From: Acidimicrobiia bacterium
GTDB taxonomy: Bacteria; Actinomycetota; Acidimicrobiia; Acidimicrobiales; Aldehydirespiratoraceae
Length of the DNA stretch: 64,000 nucleotides
Direction: 5' to 3'
NCBI GenBank assembly: GCA_022820805.1
Contig: JAJEEV010000041.1
Span: 62,001 to 126,000, forward strand
This document shows, piece after piece, positions 33,460 through 41,615 of the stretch (within the stretch, counting starts at the first letter, position 1; the number at the start of each line of letters is the position of its first letter). Position numbers and translations under genes: made by a program. Below the pieces are notes generated by a model that ran no database searches, had not been told where the DNA came from, and worked only from the letters and a program-made list of their open reading frames with translations.

Positions 33460-34026
33460 TCAGCCCGCCTGCGCCGTGGAGGACCCGGCCGCCGGAGCGG
33501 GATCGGGATCGGCGACGTTTATGACGAAGGCGAGCATGGTGTAGTAGCCCACAAGGGTCGTCAGCTCCACCACCCCTGCGGTGCCCAGACGGTCATGAGC
33601 GTCCGCATACGCCCCGTCGGACGCCCGGGCCGTGGCGCACATCTCCCGCACGAAGCCGACGATCACATCGTCGGGCGCCCGGACGGCGCGGCCGTCTCGC
33701 AAGGCTGCGATGGTGTCCTCGGCCACGCCGGCCTTGCGGGCCAGCCCGATGTGAGTGTCCCATTCGAAGGGGCAGGCATGAGCCGTGGCCAATGCGATGA
33801 TCGCCAACTCCCGGTCGTGGTCGCTCAGCGCGCCCTCGTAGCGGATCTCGTGGCCGAGCTCAGCCGCGGGCCGGGCCATCTCGGGCACGTGCAGCATCAC
33901 CTCGTAGGGGCGGATCATCGTGCCCCGGCTCTCGACGATCCAGTCGAACACCGCTAGTTGGGCCTCGCTGAGACCGTCGCGCTCGGTAAGCAGCGGAAGT
34001 CTGGACATCTGTTGCCGGGTCACCAT
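33460..34026 (-). CDS. Carboxymuconolactone decarboxylase (AhpD)-family protein
   Basis: A 188-aa helical protein with MLHVPEMARPAAELGHEIRYEGALSDHDRELAIIALATAHACPFEWDTHIGLARKAGV, typical of CMD-domain proteins. The AhpD CxxC motif is absent; HACPFEWDTH has one cysteine. It could be a decarboxylase, hydrolase or stress protein. The ATG at 34026 is preceded by GATAAT at 6 nt. The gene is translationally coupled to the VOC gene. Confidence 0.82.
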   Translation of the reverse strand: MVTRQQMSRLPLLTERDGLSEAQLAVFDWIVESRGTMIRPYEVMLHVPEMARPAAELGHEIRYEGALSDHDRELAIIALATAHACPFEWDTHIGLARKAGVAEDTIAALRDGRAVRAPDDVIVGFVREMCATARASDGAYADAHDRLGTAGVVELTTLVGYYTMLAFVINVADPDPAPAAGSSTAQAG

Positions 34027-34032
34027 GGACCC

Positions 34033-34038
34033 ATTATC
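34033..34038 (-). promoter_or_regulatory. -10 box (GATAAT) of leaderless CMD-family gene
   Basis: GATAAT lies 6 nt before the ATG at 34026 on the minus strand; it differs from the consensus TATAAT only at the first base. Confidence 0.5.
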
Positions 34039-34125
34039 GCCCGAGCCCCGGCGCGGTCCCGAATCGGTCCCTGAGATGACGGCGCGGTATGGTCCGGCCG
34101 GCATCTCAGCACTCGGGAGGCAACC

Positions 34126-35550
34126 GTGAGTTCGTGGATCCTGATAAGCGGCGGAACCGTGATCGACGGCACCGGCTCTCCCGCGGTCGAGGACTGCACC
34201 GTGCTGGTGAAGGACGACGCGATCGAGGCTGTCGGCACCGACGTGAGCGACGGTCTGATCCCCCGCGGCGACGACGTGACCCGCATCGACGCCGCTGGCA
34301 AGACGGTCATGCCGGGCTTGATCGACGCCCACTGCCACACGTCCTTCGGCGAGTCCCGGATGCAGGAGGAGCAGGACCTCTACACCAGCCACGAGCTGCG
34401 AACCCTGCGCTCCGCGTGGAACGTCACCAAGGTCCTGAGGGCCGGGGTCACCGGGATATCCGATCCCGGCGGCAGCTACTTCATCGGGGTGGGCATCCGC
34501 GAGGGGATCGCTGAAGGGCTCATCCAGGGTCCCCGCATGACCACTTCGGGGCGCTTCCTGTCCACCAGCAACGGCATCAGCGACTGGTACCCGTCGTCGG
34601 TGGGAGTGCCCGACTCCAGCATCGGCAAGGTGGTCAACACCGCCGACGAGATGGTCACCGAGGTCCGCCACCAGGTCAAGAACGGCGTCAACCTGATCAA
34701 GATCGGCGACAGCGTGCTCGGTGACTTCGAGGCGTTCTCGCGTGACGAGGTCAAAGCGATGTCGGACGCCGCCCACCGGCTCAACAAGCGCATCACCATG
34801 CACGCCCGGGGCTCCAACAACGTCGACTCGGCGGTGGCGGCCGAGCTCGACTGGATCATGCACGGCAACACCCTGCGCGACGACACCATCGAGCGGCTGG
34901 CCGACTCCCAGATCCCGCTGGCGCCGGCGCTGCTGCTGCTGGGCAACCTGGGCGAGTTCGGTGAGGCCGCCGGAGTGCCGGCCGAGACCCGCAGCGCCTA
35001 CTCCCGCCTGCTGGACGACACCGCGGGCTGCCTCAACAAGGCCCGCGAGGCTGGGGTGCCCATCATCACCGGCACCGACACCGGCTTCGCGGCGACCCCC
35101 TACGGCGAGTGGCACGCCCGCGAGCTCGAGCTGCTGATGCGCTACGCCGGCATGACCGCGCTGGAGGCCATCAAGGCGGCCACCCACGACTGCGCGATCG
35201 TGCTGGGCGAGGAGAACGACGTGGGCTCGCTGGTAGCCGGCAAGGGCGCCGACATCATCGTCGTCGACGGCGACCCGCTCGCCGACATCCGGGTCCTGTG
35301 CGACAAGAGGCGCATCGAGACTGTGATCCTGCGGGGCGAGGTCCAGGTCTTCGACGACGAGGTGCTGGCCCAGCGCCGTCCCTTCGATCGGGCCCAGACC
35401 ATCTGCCCGTCCGACATCACCTACGACCTGATCTTCAACGGGGGCGGCGCCACCCAGCCCGACCCGCGCGACTTCGACTCCGACGGCGAGCGGGAACTGC
35501 TGAGCCAACTCGACGAGCTCGCCAGCACCGCGGCCCAAGAGTCGAACTGA
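34126..35550 (+). CDS. Metal-dependent amidohydrolase family protein
   Basis: A 474-aa amidohydrolase-superfamily enzyme (imidazolonepropionase/prolidase-like branch). The composite beta domain begins ISGGTVIDGTG, then TVMPGLIDAHCHTSFGE gives the first metal-binding HxH. Further ligands are expected in MHARGSNN and WIMHGN, and the catalytic Asp in GTDTGFAATPYGEWHARELELL. GKGADIIVVDGDPLADI closes the beta domain. A GGGAGG site precedes the GTG by 6 nt. It hydrolyses an amide or ester of unknown identity and is followed by an alpha/beta hydrolase. Confidence 0.88.
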   Translation: MSSWILISGGTVIDGTGSPAVEDCTVLVKDDAIEAVGTDVSDGLIPRGDDVTRIDAAGKTVMPGLIDAHCHTSFGESRMQEEQDLYTSHELRTLRSAWNVTKVLRAGVTGISDPGGSYFIGVGIREGIAEGLIQGPRMTTSGRFLSTSNGISDWYPSSVGVPDSSIGKVVNTADEMVTEVRHQVKNGVNLIKIGDSVLGDFEAFSRDEVKAMSDAAHRLNKRITMHARGSNNVDSAVAAELDWIMHGNTLRDDTIERLADSQIPLAPALLLLGNLGEFGEAAGVPAETRSAYSRLLDDTAGCLNKAREAGVPIITGTDTGFAATPYGEWHARELELLMRYAGMTALEAIKAATHDCAIVLGEENDVGSLVAGKGADIIVVDGDPLADIRVLCDKRRIETVILRGEVQVFDDEVLAQRRPFDRAQTICPSDITYDLIFNGGGATQPDPRDFDSDGERELLSQLDELASTAAQESN

Positions 35551-35589
35551 CAGGCACCCGACCCGCATCCCCCGGAGGTGGCACGCGCC

Positions 35590-36441
35590 ATGATCCAGTA
35601 CCCGCTCGGCGCGGCCGGAACCCTGACCCGCGTCCTCGAGGCCGGCCGGGGCGACAAGACGATGCTGCTCGTGCACGGGGTGGGGGCACGGGCCGATCGT
35701 TGGCGCCTCAACCTCGAGGGCTTCGCCGATGCCGGATATCACCCCTACGCGGTCGATCTGCCCGGGCACGGGCTGGCCGCCAAGGGCGACGGGTTCGCCC
35801 ATTCCGTCCCGAACTACGCGACGTTCGCCCGGGCCGTGCTCGACGAGATCGGATCCGACCGCGCCTACCTGGTCGGAACCTCGCTGGGCGGCCACATCCT
35901 GGCCACGGTCACTTGCGAGATCCCCGAGAGGGTGGCCGGACTCGTGCTCGTCGGCACGCTGGGGATGGCCCCGATCGGCCCGGAGGCCCGGAAGCGCACC
36001 GCGGGCCTGATCGGTGACGCCTCGCCCGAGATGGTCGACCGCAAGCTCCACAGCGTGCTCCACGACGACAACCTCGTCACCGCGGACCTGCACCGCGAGG
36101 AGGTCCTGATCAACAACTCGCCCGGCGCGGCCGAAGCCTTCGAAGGCATCTCGGGCTACTTCGCCAACCACATCGACGACCACGTCGTGGGCCAGCGGCT
36201 GGCCGAGGCGGGCCGCGACGTGCCGATCCTGCTGGTGTGGGGCCGCGAGGACCTGGGCTTCCCGCTCTCCATGGGCAAGGCGGCCCACGAGCTGCTGGCC
36301 GGCTCGCGCCTGGCGATCATGGACAACGCCGCCCACGCCCCCTACTTCGAGCGTCCCGACACGTTCAACGCCATCGTCACCCAGTTCTTCGCCGGTCGCC
36401 TCGGCTCCGAGCCGTTGGACGGCGTCGAGCTGCGCGGCTGA
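35590..36441 (+). CDS. Alpha/beta hydrolase
   Basis: A 283-aa hydrolase. LLVHGVGARADRW is the oxyanion loop, VGTSLGGHILA has the nucleophile Ser, WGREDLGFPLSMG the probable Asp, and NAAHAPYFERPDTFN the His, as in meta-cleavage-product hydrolase relatives. The ATG at 35590 follows GGAGG by about 10 nt; a GTG at 35578 overlaps that site. It is 39 bp after the amidohydrolase, probably in the same operon. Confidence 0.87.
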   Translation: MIQYPLGAAGTLTRVLEAGRGDKTMLLVHGVGARADRWRLNLEGFADAGYHPYAVDLPGHGLAAKGDGFAHSVPNYATFARAVLDEIGSDRAYLVGTSLGGHILATVTCEIPERVAGLVLVGTLGMAPIGPEARKRTAGLIGDASPEMVDRKLHSVLHDDNLVTADLHREEVLINNSPGAAEAFEGISGYFANHIDDHVVGQRLAEAGRDVPILLVWGREDLGFPLSMGKAAHELLAGSRLAIMDNAAHAPYFERPDTFNAIVTQFFAGRLGSEPLDGVELRG

Positions 36442-36497
36442 CCCGCCCGGGCGGGGAACCGCCGGCGCCCGACGAGAGCCGCCGCGATCGCTGCCGC

Positions 36498-36503
36498 TAT
36501 GGT
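36498..36503 (+). promoter_or_regulatory. -10 box (TATGGT) of leaderless diiron-protein gene
   Basis: TATGGT lies 8 nt before the ATG at 36512. Confidence 0.45.
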
Positions 36504-36511
36504 GCCGCCCC

Positions 36512-37252
36512 ATGTCTGCAGAAACTGACGACCTCCTGCGACGCATCGACGAGACCGTCGAGGCCGAGCACATCAAGTTCCACCCGCTGGTCAGCGCCAT
36601 CTGCGAGGGAAACGCCTCCCGGAAGTCCCTGAGGGGCTTCGCCAGGCAGTTCTTCTTCGTGGGGCCCAAGCCCAACCCGAGGCCCCACTGCGCGGTGTAC
36701 GCCTACGCACCGGAGGGCGACCCCGACATCGAGCACCTGTGGTTCGGCGACGTGCTGATGGAGGAGGCCACCGGCAGCCACTCCGGCACCGGCCACCACC
36801 TCCAGATCTACTTCAACTGGTGCGCCACGCTCGGTCTGTCGGCGGAGGAGATGATGGCCACCGACGCCATCCCGGAGACGGCCGCGTTCGAGCAGTGGCG
36901 CTACTTCAACGCCTTCAAGGGCGACTGGATCGCGGCCATCGCCGGCATCGCCTTCATCGAGGGAGCCTCGGCCAAGCGCAACGACATGCTCATCGAGTCG
37001 TTCGTGAAGGACTACGGCTACACCAAGGGCTCCGAGGGGCTGACTTACTGGGAGATCCACGCCTCGGAGATCGAGGAGGACCACGGCGACATCGGGCCGG
37101 CCATCGTGCGCCGCTACGCCAACGACGACTACACCCGGACCCGGGTCTGGAACGCGGTCCGGCGCAGCATCGACCTGCAGTGGCTGGCCTTCGACGGCAT
37201 GTACCGGGCCTTCTTCGAGGACGACCCCCGCTACAAGCGCTGGCAGGAGTAG
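36512..37252 (+). CDS. Heme-oxygenase-like diiron (HDO/PqqC/TenA-fold) protein
   Basis: A 246-aa all-helical protein of the iron-containing redox enzyme group. Candidate metal ligands are E84 (or E85) and H90 in LMEEATGSH, E150 in IAFIEG, and H183, E188 and H191 in EIHASEIEEDH. The last motif is H-x4-E-x2-H rather than the usual H-x3-D-x2-H, as if one residue were inserted. Known relatives catalyse decarboxylation, N-oxygenation or C-C cleavage. Substrate unknown; the leaderless start suggests its own promoter after the hydrolase. Confidence 0.8.
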   Translation: MSAETDDLLRRIDETVEAEHIKFHPLVSAICEGNASRKSLRGFARQFFFVGPKPNPRPHCAVYAYAPEGDPDIEHLWFGDVLMEEATGSHSGTGHHLQIYFNWCATLGLSAEEMMATDAIPETAAFEQWRYFNAFKGDWIAAIAGIAFIEGASAKRNDMLIESFVKDYGYTKGSEGLTYWEIHASEIEEDHGDIGPAIVRRYANDDYTRTRVWNAVRRSIDLQWLAFDGMYRAFFEDDPRYKRWQE

Positions 37253-37257
37253 CCCGG

Positions 37258-38565
37258 CTAGTCCCGGCTCGTCCGGTCCGGGCTCGCGGTGGGAGCAGTG
37301 GCCCAGAGAGACTGAATGGGCCGCAGGTAGAGGCGGTCGCCGACTGTTAGGTGCTGCTGGCCTGTATGGAGCAGGACGCCGGCACGGAAGTCGCCAGGGG
37401 ATGCGGCGTCGAGGCGGTCGCGCAGCCAGGCCACATGCCGCAGGTCCTCGGCCCGCGGCGAACTGGTGGCTTTGATCTCCACGGCCGTCACCGCGCCGTC
37501 GGGGCTCTCCAGCAGCAGGTCGACCTCTCGGCCGTCATGGTCGCGATAGTGGTGCGCCCGCTCTGCCGGGCGCGACGCCGATAGCTGGCGGACCATCTCG
37601 TTGACAGCGAAGCTCTCGAACAGCGGTCCGGCCGACGGCGACGTCGGAGCGGTCAGCGAGTTGGGGCCGACGCCTAGGAGATTGGCCGCGAGCCCGGTGT
37701 CGGTGACGTGGATCTTGGGTCGCCGCACGGCACGCGACGGCAGGCGACGAGACCACGCAGGCAGGCGGTGCATCAGGAACACAGTCTCCATCCAGTCCAG
37801 GTACGACTCCATCGTGGCCCGGTCGACACCCAGGCGGCTTGACACGGCTTGCACGTTGAGTTCGCTGGACGTGCTCGCGGCGATCCAGCGGACCAGCGGC
37901 GCCAGTACCGACCGGCGTCGCAGATCGCCGAGCGCAACGACATCGCGTTCGATGACCGTCTCGACGTAGCTCTCGAACCAGCCCGGCCGCGGTCCGCTGC
38001 CCATGGCCACGATCTCGGGGAATCCACCCCGGCAGACCAGGCTCATGCAGGCGCGGCGACCTGAGCGCGGCGAACCGGCCGGTGCTGGCGCACGGGCCGG
38101 CGTGTCGAAGCCTTCTATCCAGTCCCAGACCCCCGGTGCCGGGCACCCGGCGAGTTCGGCCTGTGACAGCGGCCACAGGCGGAGGATGCGGACGCGTCCG
38201 GCGAGCGACTCGCTGATCGTGGGGACGGTGAGGAAGTTCGTGGAGCCGGTGAGCAGGAACCGGCCCCGGGCAGGGTCGGCGTCTACGATCTGCTTCAGGG
38301 CGCGCACCACGCGGTCGCCGCCGAGTTGGACCTCGTCCACGACCAGCGGGTGGGCCTGGTCAAGCAGGAAGCCGTGCGGATCGGCCGCGGCGGCGTCACG
38401 GGTGGCCTCGTCGTCTAGTGACGCGTATGTTCCGCCGCGCTGGTCCGCCAGCAGTCTCGCCAACGTGGACTTGCCGCACTGTCGAGGACCGTGGAGAACC
38501 ACCGCGCGGAAGCCGTCCAAGGCCTCGTGCAGGCGGGGCAGCAGGTGACGGGAAACGATCTCCAC
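37258..38565 (-). CDS. AAA ATPase with DUF4143 (AAA_14 family)
   Basis: A 435-aa protein. The N-terminal ATPase has Walker A GPRQCGKST (26-34), Walker B LVVDEVQ, and LLTGSTNFL (sensor). The C-terminal DUF4143 domain has a PD-(D/E)XK-like fold, with DGREVDLLLE and VTAVEIKAT as likely active-site strands. A helix-turn-helix-like middle segment (QAVSSRLGVDRATMESYLDWM) lies between. The family is common, laterally mobile and poorly understood. The promoter side is markedly AT-rich, unlike its surroundings. Confidence 0.87.
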   Translation of the reverse strand: MEIVSRHLLPRLHEALDGFRAVVLHGPRQCGKSTLARLLADQRGGTYASLDDEATRDAAAADPHGFLLDQAHPLVVDEVQLGGDRVVRALKQIVDADPARGRFLLTGSTNFLTVPTISESLAGRVRILRLWPLSQAELAGCPAPGVWDWIEGFDTPARAPAPAGSPRSGRRACMSLVCRGGFPEIVAMGSGPRPGWFESYVETVIERDVVALGDLRRRSVLAPLVRWIAASTSSELNVQAVSSRLGVDRATMESYLDWMETVFLMHRLPAWSRRLPSRAVRRPKIHVTDTGLAANLLGVGPNSLTAPTSPSAGPLFESFAVNEMVRQLSASRPAERAHHYRDHDGREVDLLLESPDGAVTAVEIKATSSPRAEDLRHVAWLRDRLDAASPGDFRAGVLLHTGQQHLTVGDRLYLRPIQSLWATAPTASPDRTSRD

Positions 38566-38571
38566 GCTACC

Positions 38572-38577
38572 AGCCTA
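38572..38577 (-). promoter_or_regulatory. -10 box (TAGGCT) of leaderless ATPase gene
   Basis: TAGGCT lies 6 nt before the GTG at 38565 on the minus strand. Confidence 0.5.
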
Positions 38578-38596
38578 GCCGATAATCCTAGATTTT

Positions 38597-38610
38597 GAGT
38601 ATAGATACTC
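38597..38610. promoter_or_regulatory. Palindrome upstream of the ATPase gene
   Basis: GAGTAT-AG-ATACTC, a perfect 6-bp inverted repeat in a ~60-bp AT-rich stretch. ATCCTAG is also repeated directly on both sides (38585 and 38631). It is positioned to be an operator for the ATPase promoter. Confidence 0.4.
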
Positions 38611-38727
38611 CAAGTTTTATTGCAACTCTGATCCTAGTTTCTCAGCACAGATCGAGCGCGGCCCGGCCACACCCGCACGTCTCCCGTCTCTCGGGACGGA
38701 ATCAACCGGGCTTCTCGCAGCTCTTAG

Positions 38728-38742
38728 GCACCAAATTGGTGC
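38728..38742. promoter_or_regulatory. 15-bp palindrome between dioxygenase beta and ATPase genes
   Basis: GCACCAA-A-TTGGTGC is a perfect odd palindrome 35 bp after the end of the dioxygenase operon and 163 bp upstream of the ATPase start. It may be a regulator site; the stem is too short for a convincing terminator. Confidence 0.4.
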
Positions 38743-38776
38743 GGAGGGTATGCCCCCCTCGCTCGGACTCCCCGGG

Positions 38777-39250
38777 TCAGATCGGGGTTGAGAGCATCCT
38801 GGCCACCGCGAAGGTGTCGTTGACGACGATCTTCTCGGAGAACAGCGGCTGACCGTTGTCGAAGACCACCCGGTCGCGGTAGGTCCCGACCGCGAAGAGG
38901 TCGGTCTCCCCGTCGAGAGTCGACTGGTACAGCGAGAAGTTGGCCTGCGCGGTCCACACGCCGTCGCCCTCCTGGTGCGTCCGGACCATGCCGAGCACGT
39001 GCTTGTCGGTGTGGAGGTTGTAGAGGTTGGCCTCCCTCAGCGACACCACCCGGTCGCGCAGCATGCCCTTGTTGTGGCAGGACAGGAGCTCCAGGGGGTA
39101 GCCGGCATCGACGTTCTCCCGCGACAGGATCTTGTAGGTGCAGTCGTCGGTGAACAGCTCGACCCAGTCCTCGAGCCGGTCCTCGTCGATCAGGTGGACG
39201 TAGTCGATCATCAACGCCACTACGGCGTCGCGCTCGCTCCCTGCGCCCAT
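38777..39250 (-). CDS. Aromatic-ring-hydroxylating dioxygenase beta subunit-like protein
   Basis: A 157-aa cone-shaped (SnoaL-fold) protein: YVHLIDEDRLEDWVELFTDDCTYKIL, then LREANLYNLHTDKHVLGMV, and LFAVGTYRDRVVFDNGQPLFSEKIVVNDT, all typical of ring-hydroxylating dioxygenase small subunits. Its ATG shares one base with the stop of the alpha subunit (TGATG). It is probably structural in an alpha3beta3 oxygenase. Confidence 0.85.
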   Translation of the reverse strand: MGAGSERDAVVALMIDYVHLIDEDRLEDWVELFTDDCTYKILSRENVDAGYPLELLSCHNKGMLRDRVVSLREANLYNLHTDKHVLGMVRTHQEGDGVWTAQANFSLYQSTLDGETDLFAVGTYRDRVVFDNGQPLFSEKIVVNDTFAVARMLSTPI

Positions 39251-40509
39251 CAGGCCGCCTGCTCGCCGTCGATGCCCATCAGCTCGTAGTAGTACGACCA
39301 GAAGCCCCGGATCGGGATCTCGGTCACGAGGTAGTCGTGGTCCGCGATCTCGCCCTTGCCGCCGATCTCGACGATGCCGTGCTCGTCCTGCTCGCGCTTG
39401 ACCGCCCGATGGACCATCTCGACGGCCTCGCCGTCCTCCATGGAGATGAGCCCGCCCGGGCCGACCAGGTTGGCCTGGTTGAGGCGGTGCTGGGTCATCT
39501 TCTCGTCGTCGTCGGTGTAGCCGAAGTAGGTCCAGTACAGCTCCAGCTCGCCCGGACCGCGGGTCTGGATCTGGCGGGTGCAGAGGCTGTTGGTGATCTG
39601 CTGCATCACCATGTTGGGGAAGATCGACAGGATGGTCAGCGACACGTCGTCGGGGTACTCCTTGTCGTACTGCAGCATCGACGGGTCCTCGAGGCGGAAT
39701 CCCTTGTCGAAGACCTTCTGGGTGCCGGCGAACGCCTCGGCGTCGGCGTCGTCGTCGCTGGTGCCCATCATGGAGTAGCTGATGTTGTGGCGGTGACGGT
39801 CGTCCATCTTCACCCCGCCGCGCTGGGTGGGCCGGTAGAGGCCGAAGGTGGCGTGGAACATGTGCAGCAGTGCCCCGTGGTTCGGGTCTCGCACGTTGTC
39901 GTTGTAGAGCTTCCAGTTGCCGAGGATGCGCTGGCGCTGGTAGCCGAGCAGGCTGAGGGGCCGGTTGAAGACCCGGTCGAGCTCGGCCCGGACATTGTCA
40001 CCCAGGTAGTCGACCAGCGGTTCGGTGTCGTCGGAGAACGTCCCGAACAGCACGCCCCTGTAGCTCTCCACCCGCATCGACGTGAGCTTCACCGACTTGA
40101 TGTCGAAGTCCGGCGGCAGCCCGCCCCGGCCCATATGCCCCTTGGCGAACGGCACCGCCCGCAGCTGGCCCTTCAGGTCGTAGGACCATTGGTGGTACAG
40201 GCAGGTGTGCATGGTGGCGTTGCCCCGGCACTCTCGCTTGAGCATCGAGCCGCGGTGCATGCACCGGTTCACGAACGCGGAGACCTGCCCGTCGCGCTGG
40301 CGGTTGACCAGCACCGGCGTGTCGCCCACGTAGGTGGTGATGAAGTCGCCGGTGTTGGGGATCTCGGCCTCCAGGGCCAGGTACGACCAGGTCGGGCCCC
40401 GGAAGATCCGCTCCTGCTCCTCCACGTAGATGTCCTCGTCGAGGTAGGCGCCGAACGGGATCCGGCTGAAGTCGTCGGTGGGCCACTCCAGGCTCATCGC
40501 GGTTGACAT
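39250..40509 (-). CDS. Rieske non-heme iron ring-hydroxylating dioxygenase alpha subunit
   Basis: A 419-aa oxygenase component. The Rieske 2Fe-2S site is C83-M-H85 and C103-L-Y-H106. The catalytic mononuclear iron site is in YNDNVRDPNHGALLH: bridging D208, ligands H211 and H216, with the carboxylate ligand further on. The start ATG 40509 follows AAAGGAG by about 9 nt. It forms an oxygenase with the coupled beta subunit. No ferredoxin or reductase gene is adjacent. Substrate unknown. Confidence 0.92.
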   Translation of the reverse strand: MSTAMSLEWPTDDFSRIPFGAYLDEDIYVEEQERIFRGPTWSYLALEAEIPNTGDFITTYVGDTPVLVNRQRDGQVSAFVNRCMHRGSMLKRECRGNATMHTCLYHQWSYDLKGQLRAVPFAKGHMGRGGLPPDFDIKSVKLTSMRVESYRGVLFGTFSDDTEPLVDYLGDNVRAELDRVFNRPLSLLGYQRQRILGNWKLYNDNVRDPNHGALLHMFHATFGLYRPTQRGGVKMDDRHRHNISYSMMGTSDDDADAEAFAGTQKVFDKGFRLEDPSMLQYDKEYPDDVSLTILSIFPNMVMQQITNSLCTRQIQTRGPGELELYWTYFGYTDDDEKMTQHRLNQANLVGPGGLISMEDGEAVEMVHRAVKREQDEHGIVEIGGKGEIADHDYLVTEIPIRGFWSYYYELMGIDGEQAA

Positions 40510-40550
40510 TGCACGAGCTCCTTTCGGATGTGCGCTGAGGGCTCGGCCTC

Positions 40551-41519
40551 TCAGGCGTATTCGGCGCCGGCCACCGCGGCCAGGCGGCGCCGGTATTCGA
40601 GGGCGGGCTCGTCGGCCACCCGCAGGTGCAGTTCCGCGGTGATGTCGAGCGGCAGCATCTCGGGCCTCTGGTTCTCGACGATGTGGCGGTCCTGCTCGAT
40701 GACCTTCTGGTGGAAGGCGGCCACCTCCTCGTCGGTCTGGTCCCGGCGGCCCTTGATGCCGACGTACTCCCAGAAGCGCACCTTGTTGATCGAGACCGGC
40801 TGGTTGGCGATGAACACCACCGTGCTCTGGGACTCCGCGGTGATCAGCAGGCGCCAGCTGAAGGGGATCTCCACCCAGGTCTTCTGGGTGACCAGCTCGT
40901 CGGCGTCGCCGAACATGGCCTCGTCCACGTCGTGGCGCCTGGCCGAGAAGGCGTAGCCCCGGTCGGTCTCCTCCATGTCGAAGGGCGCGATGACGGTGGC
41001 GGCCGGGTCGGCCAGCAGGCCGGGATGCACGATCGGCAGGTGGGACGTGTCGATGGCGTTCTCCACGAAACGGGCCGCGCTGGCCTGCCAGGTCCACTCG
41101 CCCGGCCTGATCATGTGGAACTCGTCGTCGAAGTACTCGGGGAACTCCGGCACTTCGGCGACGGGCTCCTCGAGCGCCACATAGACCAGCCCGTAGTGCT
41201 CGGCGGTCCGGTAGGCGGGCACTCTCGCCTGCGACGGGATCCGCTGGCGGTCGGGCGGTTGGGACGGGATGTGCACGCACTTGCCGTCGGTGTCGTAGGT
41301 CCAGCCGTGGTAGGGGCACACGATGCAGCCGTCGGCGTTCACCGAACCGAGCGACAGGGGCGTGCCCCGGTGAATGCACAGATCCTGCAGGGCGTGGATC
41401 TCGCTGCCGGAGCGGAACACCACCAGGTCCTCGTCGAGAAGGGTGGTCTTGATGGGGCCGCTGTCAAGCTCCTCAACGGCGGCCACCGGGTGCCAGTACT
41501 GGCGCAGCGCGTTGCTCAT
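40551..41519 (-). CDS. Rieske non-heme iron oxygenase (VanA/PaO-like, single-component type)
   Basis: A 322-aa oxygenase beginning MSNALRQYWHPVA. Rieske ligands are C48-I-H50 and C68-P-Y-H71; the iron site is NAIDTSHLPIVH, with D157, H160 and H165. Such enzymes perform demethylation or hydroxylation with a separate reductase. ATG 41519 follows GGGGGAAGG. It is clearly similar to the 50486 oxygenase (shared ALRxYWHPVA, CPYHGWxYD, IPSQARV, ENAID). It lies upstream of the dioxygenase alpha/beta pair on the same strand. Confidence 0.9.
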   Translation of the reverse strand: MSNALRQYWHPVAAVEELDSGPIKTTLLDEDLVVFRSGSEIHALQDLCIHRGTPLSLGSVNADGCIVCPYHGWTYDTDGKCVHIPSQPPDRQRIPSQARVPAYRTAEHYGLVYVALEEPVAEVPEFPEYFDDEFHMIRPGEWTWQASAARFVENAIDTSHLPIVHPGLLADPAATVIAPFDMEETDRGYAFSARRHDVDEAMFGDADELVTQKTWVEIPFSWRLLITAESQSTVVFIANQPVSINKVRFWEYVGIKGRRDQTDEEVAAFHQKVIEQDRHIVENQRPEMLPLDITAELHLRVADEPALEYRRRLAAVAGAEYA

Positions 41520-41555
41520 GCCTTCCCCCAATTGGCTCGGATTGGGACGGTGGCA

Positions 41556-41561
41556 ACTATA
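41556..41561 (-). promoter_or_regulatory. -10 box (TATAGT) for the 41519-38777 Rieske operon
   Basis: TATAGT on the minus strand lies 36 nt before the ATG at 41519. This leaves room for a short leader that contains the GGGGGAAGG ribosome binding site, in contrast to the leaderless genes. No clear -35 is visible. Confidence 0.45.
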
Positions 41562-41615
41562 TGTCAGACGGTTAGGTGGATGGCCATGCCGCCGCCGGCC
41601 TGCCCGGGCCCGCGC

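Noticed and set aside
34027-36675. Minus-strand extension making a 1071-codon frame with the CMD-family gene
   Set aside because: Only the last 188 codons (33460-34026) resemble a protein family; the rest is antisense to the amidohydrolase and hydrolase genes.
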